Positions 26,162 through 39,000 of a stretch of DNA of 64,000 bases are shown here, in pieces (the stretch's first letter is position 1; each line of letters begins with the position of its first letter). The stretch comes from Larix kaempferi (taxonomy: Eukaryota; Streptophyta; Pinopsida; Pinales; Pinaceae): positions 1,178,001-1,242,000 of the forward strand of contig BSBM01001444.1 in NCBI GenBank assembly GCA_027924585.1, written 5' to 3'. Below the pieces are notes generated by a model that worked only from the letters and a program-made list of their open reading frames with translations, did no database searches and had not been told where the DNA came from. The translations under genes were made by a program, and so were the position numbers.

Positions 26162-28097
26162 GTGAATGACGAAATGAGAGGTCGAACTCTCTATTTATAC
26201 ACATCAAGGGTGACTTTTTTCCTGACCGGGTTGACCTAACTTTCCCTAACGGCGCCGACCTGACTGGTGCAGCTCTGCCCATTGTATGGGGCAAATTGCC
26301 CACTGCTTTGGGGCAATTTACCCACTGGTCCAACTTGTCTTGGGGAAATACAGAAAATTACATTTAATAAATCTTTTCTTTGTGATTTCACCCCTAGGAT
26401 TACATTGAGTGTTTTACATGATCGAATACATTGACATCTTTTCCCATAGGAGGTATCTAAACAAGATGAAATGCAACAAGAATAACTTCCGAAGTTGTAC
26501 CGTTTCGAACACTCCCTCTCAAAAGGGAAGGTATTCTTCGAATATTGTATTCTAATCTTATTCTTTATTTGGTCGACCTATGAAGTGATGCCCCATGCAG
26601 CTACTACTCCAACACTGCCTCTTGGCCATGGAGGTATCGTCAGCATGATCATACCGAAACACATCTCGATATCATAAGTACATCACAGTTATCTCTAACC
26701 TCTCTATACCATAAGGAAGGTCTTCCAACACAATCACAGTTAGTCGAGAGGTGTCAACAAATCAATCTTCGTGCATCTGCTCAATCCAGTCCATTGTGAA
26801 ACATGCACTAGCTCCACGACTCTGCCCTGTCCATAGGTGAGTCACTCGTGCATCAGCTCAAGAACTCTGCACAGTCCATCGTAGAGTCTATCATGCATCA
26901 ATACAATGTGCTCATCTCAACCCAATCCATCGAGCGCCTACATCATCAACACTCCCTCTTAGCTAAAGAGGTATCATCACGTCGGAACACATCTTGTTAT
27001 CATAAGAGGGTCCATTCCAACACAGGCATACACTCAACAAAGAAGAACGTTTCCCAAATGAACCATCCACAAATAAGCATGTTCCACAATGGCACACGCT
27101 CCACAGAGGAGTACGTTCCAGAAATGAACCATCCCACAAAGGGACCATATCATCTTTTTAAAGAAGATATATTATCTACCTGATGAACTTGGTCATTCTA
27201 GACCACAGAGGATTACATCCGCAAGCACTTTATCTGTGGAAGGTGGCAATGAGGGGGGAAATCTTTGAAGAAGAGAAGTGAGATGAGGTGATACGAATGA
27301 CAATAGAGGACGGAAAGGGGAAAAATGCCGGAGATGTTGAGTCATCGATCCCATGACTGCAATCTATGCGATGAAACAACTACGAACAACGCCCTACACG
27401 AGAGAAAATGTAGAAAATCACCTTAAATAGTGTTGATGTTGGTTTCGAGCTCCACACTCATTTTGTTTATGTGTTTTTCCATTCTTTTAGCGATCCTAGT
27501 TATGCTGCTATAAACATTAACAAGCTTAATGAAGGCTCGAAACCACCATCAACACTGTTCAAGGTGAGTCTCTTCATTTTCTCCTGTGTGGGGTGTTGTT
27601 CGTAGTCGTTGGATCACATAGACTGCAGTACTGAGATCGATGACTCAACATATCCCACATTTTTCCTCTTTCCATCCTCTATTGTCCCTGGTATCATCTC
27701 GTCTCGGTTGTATATACTAGCCTATGAAGGCTAGTATATCTGGAATATAGATTTTAGCAATATTTCTCTACGCGAAACTGATTGTGACACCACCTCCTAC
27801 AAAAAATAAACAAGCAGGCGAATGCGAGGATCACTGAAAGAATTGCAAATCACAGAAACAAAATGAGTATCAAGCTCGTTTAAACCATGATGATAAGAAC
27901 AATCATCTCCCAACCATAGACAAAGCTATTTGTCTCCCCCGAGCTCAGACCTTCCAATAGAGAACGATGTACATAGGATAGTAGTAGCGCAAACCCTAGA
28001 AAACAAGGGAGAAACTTCTCCAATAGTGGAGAACCCCAAAAAATCAGTCCCTTAACTGAAGTAGGGAACCACTCTTGGTTAGAGCGAACTTGCTTGA
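26162..28097. repeat. Array unit 12 (type B, 1,936 bp)
   Basis: A B unit with a 1-bp loss in CATCAAGGGTGAC near 26,205 (usually CATCAAAGGGTGAC). Foldback at about 27,275-27,710. Confidence 0.87.
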
Positions 28098-30019
28098 GTG
28101 AATGATGAAATGAGAGGTCGAACTCTCTATTTATACACATCAAAGGGTGACTTTTTTCCTGACCGGGTCGACCTAACTTTCCCTAACTGCGCCGACCTGA
28201 CGGGTGCAGTTCTGCCCATTGTATGGGGCAAATTTCCGACTGCTTTGGGGCAGTTTACCCACTGGTCCGACCTGTCTTTCAGGGGAAATACAGAAAATTA
28301 CATTTAATAAATCTTTTCTTTGTGATTTCACCGCTAGGCTTACATTGAGTGTTTTACATGATCAAATACATTGACGTCTTGTCCCATAGGAGGTACCTTA
28401 ACAAGATGAAATGCAAAAAGAATAAATTCTGAAGTTGTACTGTTTCCAACACTCCCTCTCAACAAGGAAGGTATTCTTCGAACACTGTATTCTAATCATA
28501 TTCTTAATTTGGTCGACCTATGAGGTGATGCCCCATGCAGCTACTACTCCAACACTGCCTCTTGGCCATGGAGGTATCGTCAGCATTATCATACTGAAAC
28601 ACATCTCGATATCATATGTACATCACAGTTATCTCTAACCTCTCTATATCATAAGGAAGGTCTTCCAACACAATCACAGTTAGTCGAGAAGTGTCCACAA
28701 AGGAACATGCACTAGCTCCACGACTCCGTTCCTCTCCCTAGGTGAATCACTCGTGCATCAGCTCAAGAACTCTACACAGTCCATCGTAGAGTCTATTATG
28801 CATCAATACAATGTGCTCAGCTCAACCCAGTCCATCTGGTGCCTACATCATCAACACTCCCTCTTCGCTGGAGAGGTATCATCACATCGGAACACATCTT
28901 GTTATCATAAGAGGCTCCATTCCAACACAGGGATACACTCCACAAAGGAGAAAGTTCCCCAAATGAACCATCCACAAATAAGCATGTTCACCAAATAAAC
29001 CATCCCACAATGGGACAAACTCCACGGAGGGTAACGTTCCACAAAGCAACCATCCCACAAAGGGACCATATCATCTTTTTAAAGAAGATATATGATCTAC
29101 GTGATGAACTTGGTCATTCTAGACAACAGAGGATTACTTCCTCAAGCACTTTATCTGTGGAAGGTGGCAATGATGGGGAAAATCTTTGAAGAGGAGAAGT
29201 AAGATGAGCTGATACGAAGGACAATAGAGAATGGGAAGAGGAAAAGTGCCGGAGATCTTGAGTCATCGATCCCATGACTGCAATCTATGCAATGAAACAA
29301 CTACGAACAACGCCCTACACGAGAGAAAACGTAGAAAATCACCTTAAGTAGTGTTGATGTTGGTTTCGAGCTCTACATTCATTTTGTTTATTTGTTTTTC
29401 CATTCTTTCAGTGATCCTGGTTATGCTGCTATAAACATTAACAAGAACAAGGAAGGCTCGAAACCACCATCAACACTGTTCAAGGTGGGTTTCTTCATTT
29501 TCTCCTGTGTAGGGTGTTGTTCGTAGTCGTTGCATCACATAGACTGCAGTAATGAGACCGATGACTCAACATCTCCCACATTTTTCCTATTTCCATCCTC
29601 TATTATTCCTTGTATCACCTCGTCTCACTTGTATATACTAGCTTGTGAAGGCTAGTATATCTGGAACGTAGATATTAGCAATATTTCTCTACGAGAAACT
29701 GATTGTGACACCACCTCCTACAAAAAATAAACAAGCAGGCGACTGCAAGGATCAATGAAAGAATGGCAAATCGCATAAAAGAAATGAGTGTCGAATTCGT
29801 TTAAACCATGATGATAAAAACAATCATCTCCCAACCATAGACAAAGTTATTTGTCTCTCCTGAGCTTAGACCTTCAAATAGAGAACGATGTATATCCGGA
29901 TAGTAGTAGCGCAAAACCTAGAAAACAAGGGAGAAACTTCTCCAATAGTGGAGAACCCGAAAAAATTAGTCCCTTAACTGAAGTAGCGAACCACTCTTGG
30001 CTGCAACGAACTTGCTTGA
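28098..30019. repeat. Array unit 13 (type A, 1,922 bp)
   Basis: This is the last regular A unit before the diverged edge. Foldback at about 29,195-29,632. Confidence 0.87.
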
Positions 30020-32146
30020 GTGAATGACGAAATGAGATGTCGAACTCTCTACTTATACACATCAAAGGCTGACTTTTTTCCTGACCGGGTTGACCTAACT
30101 TTCCCTAACGGCGCCGACCTGACTGGTGCAGTTCTGCCCATTGTAAGGGGCAAATCGCCCACTGCTTTGGGGCAATTTACCCACTGGTCCGACTTGTCTA
30201 GGGGAAATACAGAAAATTACATTTAATAAATCTTTTATTTGTGATTTCACCCCTAAGATTACATTGAGTGTTTTACATGATCGAATACATTGAAATCTTT
30301 TCCCATAGTAGGTATCTTAACAAGATGAAATGCAATAAGAATAACTTCCGAAGTTGAACCGTTTCGAACACATCCTCTCAAAAGGGAAGGTATTCTTCGA
30401 ATATTGTATTCTAATCTTATTCTTTATTTGGTCGACCTATGAGGTGATGCCCCTTGCAGCTACTACTCCAACACTGCCTCTTAGCCATGGAGGTATCGTC
30501 AGCATGATCATACTGAAACACATCTCGATATCATAAGTACATCACAGTTATCTCCAACCTCTCTATATCATAAGGAAGGTCTTCCAACACAATCACAGTT
30601 AGTCGAGAGGTGTCAACAAATCAATCTTCGTGCATCTGCTGAATCCAGTCCATTGTGAAACATGCACTAACTCCACGACTCTGCCCTCTCCATAGGTGAG
30701 TCACTCGTGCATCAGCTCAAGAACTCTGCACAGTCCATCGTAGAGTCTATCATGCATCAATACAATGTGCTCAGCTCAACCCAATCCATCGAGTGCCTAC
30801 ATCATCAACACTCCCTCTTAGCTAAAGAGGTATCATCACTTCAGAACACATCTCTGCCCTCTCCATAGGTGAGTCACTTGTGCATCAGCTCAAGAACTCT
30901 GCACAATCCATCATAGAGTCTATCATGCATCAGTACAATGTGCTCATCTCAACCAAGTCCATCGGGTGCCTACATCATCAACACTCCCTCTTAGCTAAGG
31001 AGGTATCATCACGTCGGAACACACCTTGTTATTATAAGAAGGTCCATACCAACACACGGATACACTCCACAAAGAAAAACGTTCCCCAAATGAACCATCC
31101 ACAAATAAGCACGTTCCACAAAGATACCATCCCACAATGGGACACACTCCACAGAGGAGTACGTTCCACAAAGGAAATATCCCACAAAGGGACCATATGA
31201 TCTTTTTAAAGAAGATATATGATCTACCTGATAAACATGGTCATTCTAGAACACAGAGGATTACTTCCTCAAGCACTTTATCTGTGGAAGGTGGCAATGA
31301 TGGGAAAAATCTTTGAAGAGGAGAAATGAGATGAGGGGATTCGAGGGACAATAGAGAACTGAAAGAGGAAAAATGTCAGAGATGTTGAGTCATCGATCCC
31401 ATGACTGCAGTCTATGCGATGAAACGACTACGAAGAACTGCATACATGAGAGAAAATGTAGAAAATCACCTTAAATAGTGTTGATGTTGGTTTCGAGCTC
31501 CACACTCATTTTGTTTATGTGCTTTTCCACTCATTTAGTGATCCTGGTTATGCTGCTATAAACATTAACACGGTCAAGGAAGGCTCGAAACCACCATCAA
31601 CACTGTTCGAGGTGAGTTTCTTCATTTTCTCCTGTGTAGGGTGTTGTTCGTAGTCGTTGCATCACATATACTGCAGTCATGAGATCGATGACTCAACATC
31701 TCCCACATTTTTCCTCTTTCCATCCTCTATTGTTCCCAGTATCACCTCGTCTCACTTGTATATACTATCCTGTGTAGGCTAGTATATCTGGAACATAGAT
31801 GTTAGCAATATTTATGTACGCGAAGCTTATTGTGACACCACCTCCTACAAAAAATGAACAAGCAGGCAAATGCGAGGATCACTGAAAGAATGGCAAATCA
31901 CAAAAACAAAATGAGTGTTGAGCTCGTTTAAACCATGATGATAAGAACAATCATCTCCCAACCATAGACAAAGCTATTTGTCTCCCCCGAGCTCAGACCT
32001 TCCAATAGAGAACAATGTACATTCGGATACTAGTAGCGCAAACCCTAGAAAACAAGGGAGAAACTTCTCCAATATTGGAGAACCCCAAAAAATCAGTCCG
32101 TTAACTGAAGTAGCGAACCTCTCTTTGCTAGAGCGAACTTGCTTGA
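30020..32146. repeat. Array unit 14 (B-like, 2,127 bp, internal duplication)
   Basis: This unit differs from other B units throughout, and its TATA box is changed (TATAAGTA on the minus strand, 30,050-30,057). About 173 bp are duplicated in tandem: the block starting CTCTGCCCTCTCC occurs at 30,679 and again at 30,852, and the two copies differ at several bases. Foldback at about 31,322-31,759. Confidence 0.85.
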
Positions 32147-34090
32147 GTGAATGACGAAATGAGAGGTCGAACTCTCTATTTATACAAATCAAAGGGTGAC
32201 TTTTTTCCTGACTGGGCCGACCAAAGTTTCCCTAACTGCGCCGACCTAACTGGGGCAGTTCTGCCCATTGTATGGGGCAAATTTCCCACTGCTTTGCGGA
32301 AGTTTACCCACTGGTCCGACCTTTCTTGGGGGAATACAAAAAATTACATCTAATAAATCTTTTCTTTGGGATTTCACCCGTAGTTTTACATTAAGTGTTT
32401 TACATGATCGAATACATTGACATCTTGTCTCATAGGAGGTACCTTAACAAGATGAAATGCAATAAGAATAACTTCTGAAGTTGTACTGTTTCCAACACTC
32501 CCTCTCAACAAGGAAGGTATTCTTCGAACACTGTATTCTAATCTTATTCTTTATTTGGTCGACCTATGAGGTGATGCCCCATGCAGCTACTACTCCAACA
32601 CTGCCTCTTGGCAATGGAGATATCGTCAACATTATCATACTGAAACACATCTCGATATTATATGTACATCACAGTTATCTCTAACCTCTCTATATCATAA
32701 GGAAGGTCTTCCAACACAATCACAGTTAGTCGAGAAGTGTCAACAAATCAATCTTCGTGCGTCTGCTCAATCCAGTCCATCAGGGAACATACACTTGCTC
32801 CACGACCCTGCCCTCTCCATAGGTGAGTGACTCATGCATCAGCTCAAGAACTCTGCACAGTCCATCGTAGAGTCTTTCATGCATCAATACAATGTGCTCA
32901 GCTCAACCCAGTCCATCGGGTGCCTACATCATCAACACTCCCTCTTAGCTAGAGAGTTATCATCACATCTTGTTATCATAAAAGGCTCCATTCCAACACA
33001 AGGATACACTCCACAAAGGAGAACGTTCCCCAAATGAACTATCCACAAATAAGCACGTTTCTCAAAGAAACCATCCCACAATGGGACACACTCCACAGAG
33101 GATTACATTTCATAAAGGAACAATCCCACAAAGGGACCATATTATCTTTTTAAAGAAGATATATGATCTACCTGATGAACATGGTCATTCTAGAACACAG
33201 AGGATTACTTCCTCAAGCACTTTATCTGTGAAAGTTGGCAATGATGGGAAAAATCTTTGAAGAGGAGAAATGAGATGAGGGGATTCGAGGGACAATAGAG
33301 AACGGAAAGAGGAAAAATGCCAGAGATGTTGAGTCATCGATCCCATGACTGCAGTCTATGCGATGAAACGACTACAAAGAACGCCATACACAAGAGAAAA
33401 TGCAGAAAATCACCTTAAATAGTGTTGATGTTGGTTTCGAGCTCCACACTCATTTTGTTTATGTCATTTTCCACTCATTTAGTGATCCTGGTTATGCTGC
33501 TATAAACATTAACAAGGTCAAGGAAGGCTCGAAACCACCACCAACACTATTCAAGGTGAGTTTCTTCATTTTCTCCTGTGTAGCGTGTTGTTCGTAGTCG
33601 TTGCATCACATAGATTGCAGTCATGCGATCGACGATTCAACATCTCCCACATTTTTCCTCTTTTCATCCTCTATTGTCCCGAGTATCACCTTGTCTCAAT
33701 TGTATATACTAGCCTGTGAAGGCTAGTATATCTAGAATAGAGATGTTAGCAATATTTCTCTACGCGACACTGATTGTGACACCACCTCCTACAAAAAATA
33801 AACTAGCAGGCGAATATGAGGATCATTGAAAGAATGGTAAATCACAGAAACAAAATGAGTTTCGAGCTCGTTTAAACCATGATGATAAGAACAATCATCT
33901 CCCAACCATAGACAAAGATAGTTGTCTCCCCCGAGCTCAGACCTTCCAAAAGAGAACGATGTACATCCGTATAGTAGCAGCACAAACACTAGAAAACAAG
34001 GGAGAAACTTCTCCAATAGTGGATAACCCCAAAAAATCAGTCCCTTAACTGAGGTAGCGAACCTCTCTTGGCTAGAGCGAACTTGCTTGA
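32147..34090. repeat. Array unit 15 (diverged, 1,944 bp)
   Basis: Not assignable to A or B; it mixes features of both and retains the intact dyad GGGCAGTTCTGCCC at 32,253-32,266, which A and B have lost by one base. Foldback at about 33,266-33,701. Confidence 0.82.
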
Positions 34091-35092
34091 GTGAATGACG
34101 AAATGAGAGTTCGAACTCTCTATTTATACACATCAAAGGGTGACTTTTTTCCTGACTGAGCCGACCTGACTTTCCCTAACTGCACCGACCTGACTGGAGC
34201 AGTTCTGCGCATTGTATGGGGCAAATTGCCCAGTGCTTCGGGACAGTTTACCCACTGGTCCGATTTGTCTTGGGGGAATACAAATAATTACATTTAATAA
34301 AACTTTTCTTTGTGATTTCACCACTAGGTTTACATTGAGTGTTTTACATGATCAAATACATTGACATCGTTTCTCATAAGAACGCCCTACACGAGAGAAA
34401 ATATAGAAAATCACCTTAAATAGTGTTGATGTTGGTTTCGAGCTCCACACTCATTTTGTTTATGTGTTTTTCCACTCATTTAGTGATCCTGGTTATGCTG
34501 CTATAAACATTAACAAGGTCAAGGAAGGCTCGAAACCACCATCAACACTTGTCGAGGTGAGTTTCTTCATTTTCTCCTGTGTAGGGTGTTGTTCGTAGTC
34601 GTTGCATCACATATACTGCAGTCATGAGATCGATGACTCAACATCTCCCACATTTTTCCTCTTTCCATCCTCTATTGTCCCCAGTATCACCTCGTCTCAC
34701 TTGTATATACTATCCTGTGTAGGCTAGTATATCTGGAACATAGATGTTAGCAATATTTTTGTACGCGAAACTGATTGTGAAACCACCTCCTACAAAAAAT
34801 AAACAAGCTGGCGAATGCGAGGATCACTGAAAGAAAATGGCAAATCACAAAAAAAAATGAGTGTCGAGCTCGTTTAAACCATGATGATAAGAACAATCAT
34901 CTCCCAACCATAGACAAAGCTATTTGTCTCCCCTGAGCTCAGGCCTTCCAATAGAGAACAATGTACATCCGGATAGTAGTAGCGGAAACCCTAGAAAACA
35001 AGGGAGAAACTTCTCCAATAGTGGAGAACCCCAAAAAATCAGTCCGTTAACTGAAGTAGCGAACCTCTCTTTGCTAGAGCGAACTTGCTTGA
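34091..35092. repeat. Array unit 16 (deleted, 1,002 bp)
   Basis: Sequence jumps near 34,379 from the region upstream of the TATA box straight into the middle of the foldback left arm (AACGCCCTACACGAG), so about 0.94 kb is missing, including all three purine-tract/TGTTG motifs. Only the inner part of the foldback remains (about 34,379-34,702). Confidence 0.85.
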
Positions 35093-36027
35093 GTGAATGA
35101 CGAAATGAGAGGTCGAACTCTCTATTTATACAAATGAAAGGGTGACTTTTTTCTTGACTGGGCCGACCTAAGTTTCCCTAACTGCGCCGACCTGACTGGG
35201 ACAGTTCCGCCCATTGTATGGGGCAAATTGCCCACTGCTTCGCGGCAGTTTACCCACTGGTCCGACCTTTCTTGGGGGAATACAAAAAATTACATTTCAT
35301 AAATCTTTTCATTGGGATTTCACCCCTAGGTTTACATTCAGTGTTTTACATGATCGAATACATTGACATCTTCTCTCATAGGAGGTATCTTAACAAGATG
35401 AAATACAATAAGAATAACTTTCGAAGTTGTATTGTTTCCAACACTCCCTCTCAACAAGGAAGGTATTCTTCGAACACTGTATTCTAATCTTATTCTTTAT
35501 TTGGTCGACCTATGAGGTGATGCCCCATGCAGCTACTACTCCAACACTGCCTCGTGGCCATGGAGGTATCGTCAGCATTATCATACTGAAAGACATCTCG
35601 ATATCATATGTATATTACAGTGATCTCTAACCTCTCTATATCATAAGGAAGGTCTTCCAACACAATCACAGTTAGTCGAGAAGTGTCAACAAATCAATCT
35701 TCATGCATCTGCTCAATCCATTCTATCGGGGAACATGCACTAGCTCCACGACTCTGACCTCTCCATAGGTGAGTCACTCGCGCATCAGCTCAAGAACTCT
35801 GCACAGTACATCATAGAGTCTATCATTCATCAATACAATGTGCTCAGCTCAACCCAGTCAATCGGGTGCCTACATCATCAACACTCCCTCTTAGCTAGAG
35901 AGGTATCATCACGTCGGAACACATCTTGTTATCATAAGAGGGTCCATTCCTAACCAGGGATACACTCCACAAAAGAGAACGTTCCCCAAATGAACAATTC
36001 ACAAATAAGCACGTTCCACAAAGAAAC
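35093..36027. repeat. Array unit 17 (partial, cut by the retroelement)
   Basis: A diverged unit that runs up to the minisatellite and stops at CACAAAGAAAC, where pol sequence begins. The rest of the unit resumes at about 44,363, with some tens of bases of array missing between. Confidence 0.85.
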
Positions 36028-39000
36028 ATCAAATCTTTATCTGTCACAGGAGATTCTGACCTCATTGTGTCCCAAGTCAAAAACGAATTCGCTGCCAAGA
36101 ATAATAGACTTAGAGACTATAGAAATGCAGTTTGGGATACCATTGAGTGCTTTGATGCCTTCGGGATTAAGGTTGTTCCCCGTGAACAAAACACTTTGGC
36201 TGATGAGCTATCTGTGATGGCCAGTACTCTTCAAACTTCTGAGTCTTTAAAGCAACAAAGTTGCAAGCTTGAAGTCTTGTTTAGACCCTCTCTCCCTGAT
36301 AATGAAGACCATTGGCAGGTTTTTGACAATGATGCCCAAGTTATCCGATTTTTGACTGCCTCTCAAACCCCAATGGTAAACTTTGAAGATGAAATAAAGG
36401 GTGGCTCAATTGAAGGAATGGATGTCACAGAAATCGCCTTCCCCCTTGAGAAAAATTTCAATAGGCATGCTGAGTACAAAGGTAGGAGATTTGAGCCTGT
36501 GGATGGGGTTATTGAAATAAATATAGGATCTTCTTGTTCCCCAAAAATGATCAGAATTGGGATAAATGCCTCGGAAGAAGAAAGAAGAAGAATTATAAAA
36601 TTAATCAAAGAATATAAAGACGTGTTTGCATGGATCTATGATGATTTAAAAACTTATGATCAGTCCATTATAGAACACACTATTCCTCTTAAAGAGGGAG
36701 CCAAACCATATCGACAAAAGTTGCGAAACATGAACCCTAAGTTAGCTCCCTTATTTAAAAAGGAATTGGAAAAGATGTTGGCAGCAGGTATTATTAGACC
36801 AGTTAGGCATACAACCTGGGTATCCAATCCTGTAATCGTAAGGAAGAAAAACAGGGAGATTAGAATTTGTATTGACTTTAGGAACCTGAATCAAGCGTCT
36901 CTAAAAGATAACTATCCATTGCCCAACATGGAAAATCTGTTGCAAAGTGTAACAGGGCTGGCATGCTATCTTTACTGGATGGTTTTTCGGGTTACAACCA
37001 GGTCCAAATCAAAAAAGAAGATCGTGGAAAGACAACCTTCACCACCCCGTGGGGAACATTCGAATATATAAGAATGCCATTTGGGCTTCTGAATGCAGGG
37101 TCAACCTTTCAAAGGGCAATGGATCATGCATTTGAAGGCTTAATTGGCAAAATCATTGCAATTTACCAAGATGACCTAACTGTTTTCTCTAAGGACAGGG
37201 GAGACCACATAAAGCACTTAAGGAGAATCTTTGAGAGATGTCGAAAATTTGGAATATCTTTGAATCCTAAAAAGTCTACTTTCGGTGTGGATGAAGGGAA
37301 GTTGTTAGGTCACATTGTTTCCAAAGAAGGCATTAGAATTGATCCTGAAAGAGTACAAGGAATTCAAGCCATAGCTCCCCCAAAAGATGTCAGCTCTTTA
37401 CGGTCGTTATTCGGGAAAATAAACTTCGTAAGAAGATTCATTCCTAACCTAGCTGAGTTGGCCAAACCTTTAAACAACTTGCTTAAGAAGGATGCAAAGT
37501 TTATTTGGGATAAGAAATGTGATGCCTCATTCGAGTCTCTAAAGAAAGCCATTGCCTCTGCACCTGTCCTAGTAAGCCCAAACTACAACAAGGAATTTTT
37601 GATTTATTCCTATGCATCCGAGGACACCATAGCAGGTGTGTTGTTACAAAAGAATGAAGACAACCATGAGCAACCTGTTGCCTTTATGAGTAAAAACCTT
37701 AGAGACGCAGAACTCAATTACACAACCACTGAAAAACAAGCATATGCTTTGGTCAAGTCTTTGAAACATTTTAGGACATATATCGGATACTCCAAAATTA
37801 TTGCCTATGTCCCTTATCAAGCAGTGAAAGATGTCTTGTCTCAACCTGATGGCATAGGGGTTAGGGGTAATTGGATTTCAAGGATTCAAGAATATGATAT
37901 TGAAATCAAACCAATCAAGATAGTGAAGGGCCAAGGGTTAGCACAACTGTTGACTGATTCCAAAATGCAGCAAAATAATATGGTTCTTTATATTAATGAA
38001 GATCACGAGTGGTACAAGGACATAATTTTCTACCTTAGACATATGACCTGTCCTGATCACCTTGTAGACCACCAGAGAAGAGCTTTAAGGTTAAAAGCAT
38101 CTAAGTATGTATTAACTGAAGATGGTTTGGGTTGGAAGAATCCAGATGGAATCATACTCAAATGTGTAAATCATGATGACTCCCAGAGAATCATCAAGGA
38201 AATGCATTCTGGATTATGCGGAGGACATTATGCACCTAGAACCACAGCTGCTAAGATCATGAGAGCTGGGTATTATTGGCCATCCTTGTTCAAAGATGTG
38301 CACACATTTGTAAGAACATGTCAAGAGTGTCAATTTTATTCAGGAAAACCTAGACTACCTTCCTTGCCTTTGACCCCAGTCATTATAGAAGCTCCCTTCC
38401 AACAATGGGGAATGGATTTTGTAGGACCAATAAACCCAAGCTCTTCAGGTGGATATAAATACATCTTGACCTGCACAGATTATTTTACTCGCTGGGTTGA
38501 AGTTGTCCCTACCAAGAAGTGCACCGCAGAAGTAGTGGTCAAATTTTTAGAAGAAAATATCGTTTCCAGGTATGGTTGCCCTTGTAAAATCACAACCGAT
38601 AATGCCCCAGCTTTTAGCAAAACAGAGATGTCGACCTTTTGTTCTGACCACGGCATCACTCTATCCCACTCCTCCAATTATTACCCCCAGGGTAATGGAT
38701 TGGCTGAGTCAAGCAATAAGAACCTAATCAGGCTTCTAAAAAGAATGTTCGGCGAAAACAAAAGGACTTGGGATGTCAAGCTTAAGTATGCCCTCTGGGC
38801 AGATCGAACAACAGTTAAAAGAATAACAGGAAAAGCTCCTTTTGAAATAGTGTATGGGCAAAACTTTAGGCTTCCGATCAATTTTCAAATCCTTGTTTAT
38901 GAACTACTGCGACAATGTTCCACTGAGCAAGAAGCCATGCAAGCAAGAATTGACAAGTTAGTAGAACTAGATGAAAACAGAAGGGAAGCATGGGATAAAA

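Larger units (their letters stand above)
1..36027. repeat. Left tandem array: A/B higher-order repeat of ~1.93-kb units
   Basis: A conserved anchor (GTGAATGAYGAAATGAGAG) recurs at 474, 2396, 8836, 10726, 12663, 14585, 16522, 18444, 20381, 22303, 24240, 26162, 28098, 30020, 32147, 34091 and 35093. Spacing alternates between 1,922 and 1,937 bp up to about 30 kb, once the solo LTR in the second unit is subtracted. Type A has GATGAAATGAGAGGTC at the anchor; type B has GACGAAATGAGAGGCC or a close variant. A and B match at about nine bases in ten, whereas copies of one type look about 99% identical, so the amplified unit is the A+B dimer. Many short reading frames occur, but they are copies of repeat DNA and show no protein family. 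The array continues off the left edge. Confidence 0.93.

Noticed and set aside
8836-30019. HOR as an assembly artefact
   Set aside because: Private substitutions and indels in individual units (e.g. 32-bp loss in unit 3, 1-bp loss in unit 12) argue for real distinct copies, although true copy number needs long reads.
1-36027. CRISPR array
   Set aside because: Repeats are 1.9 kb long and contiguous, with no short unique spacers, and the DNA is eukaryotic.
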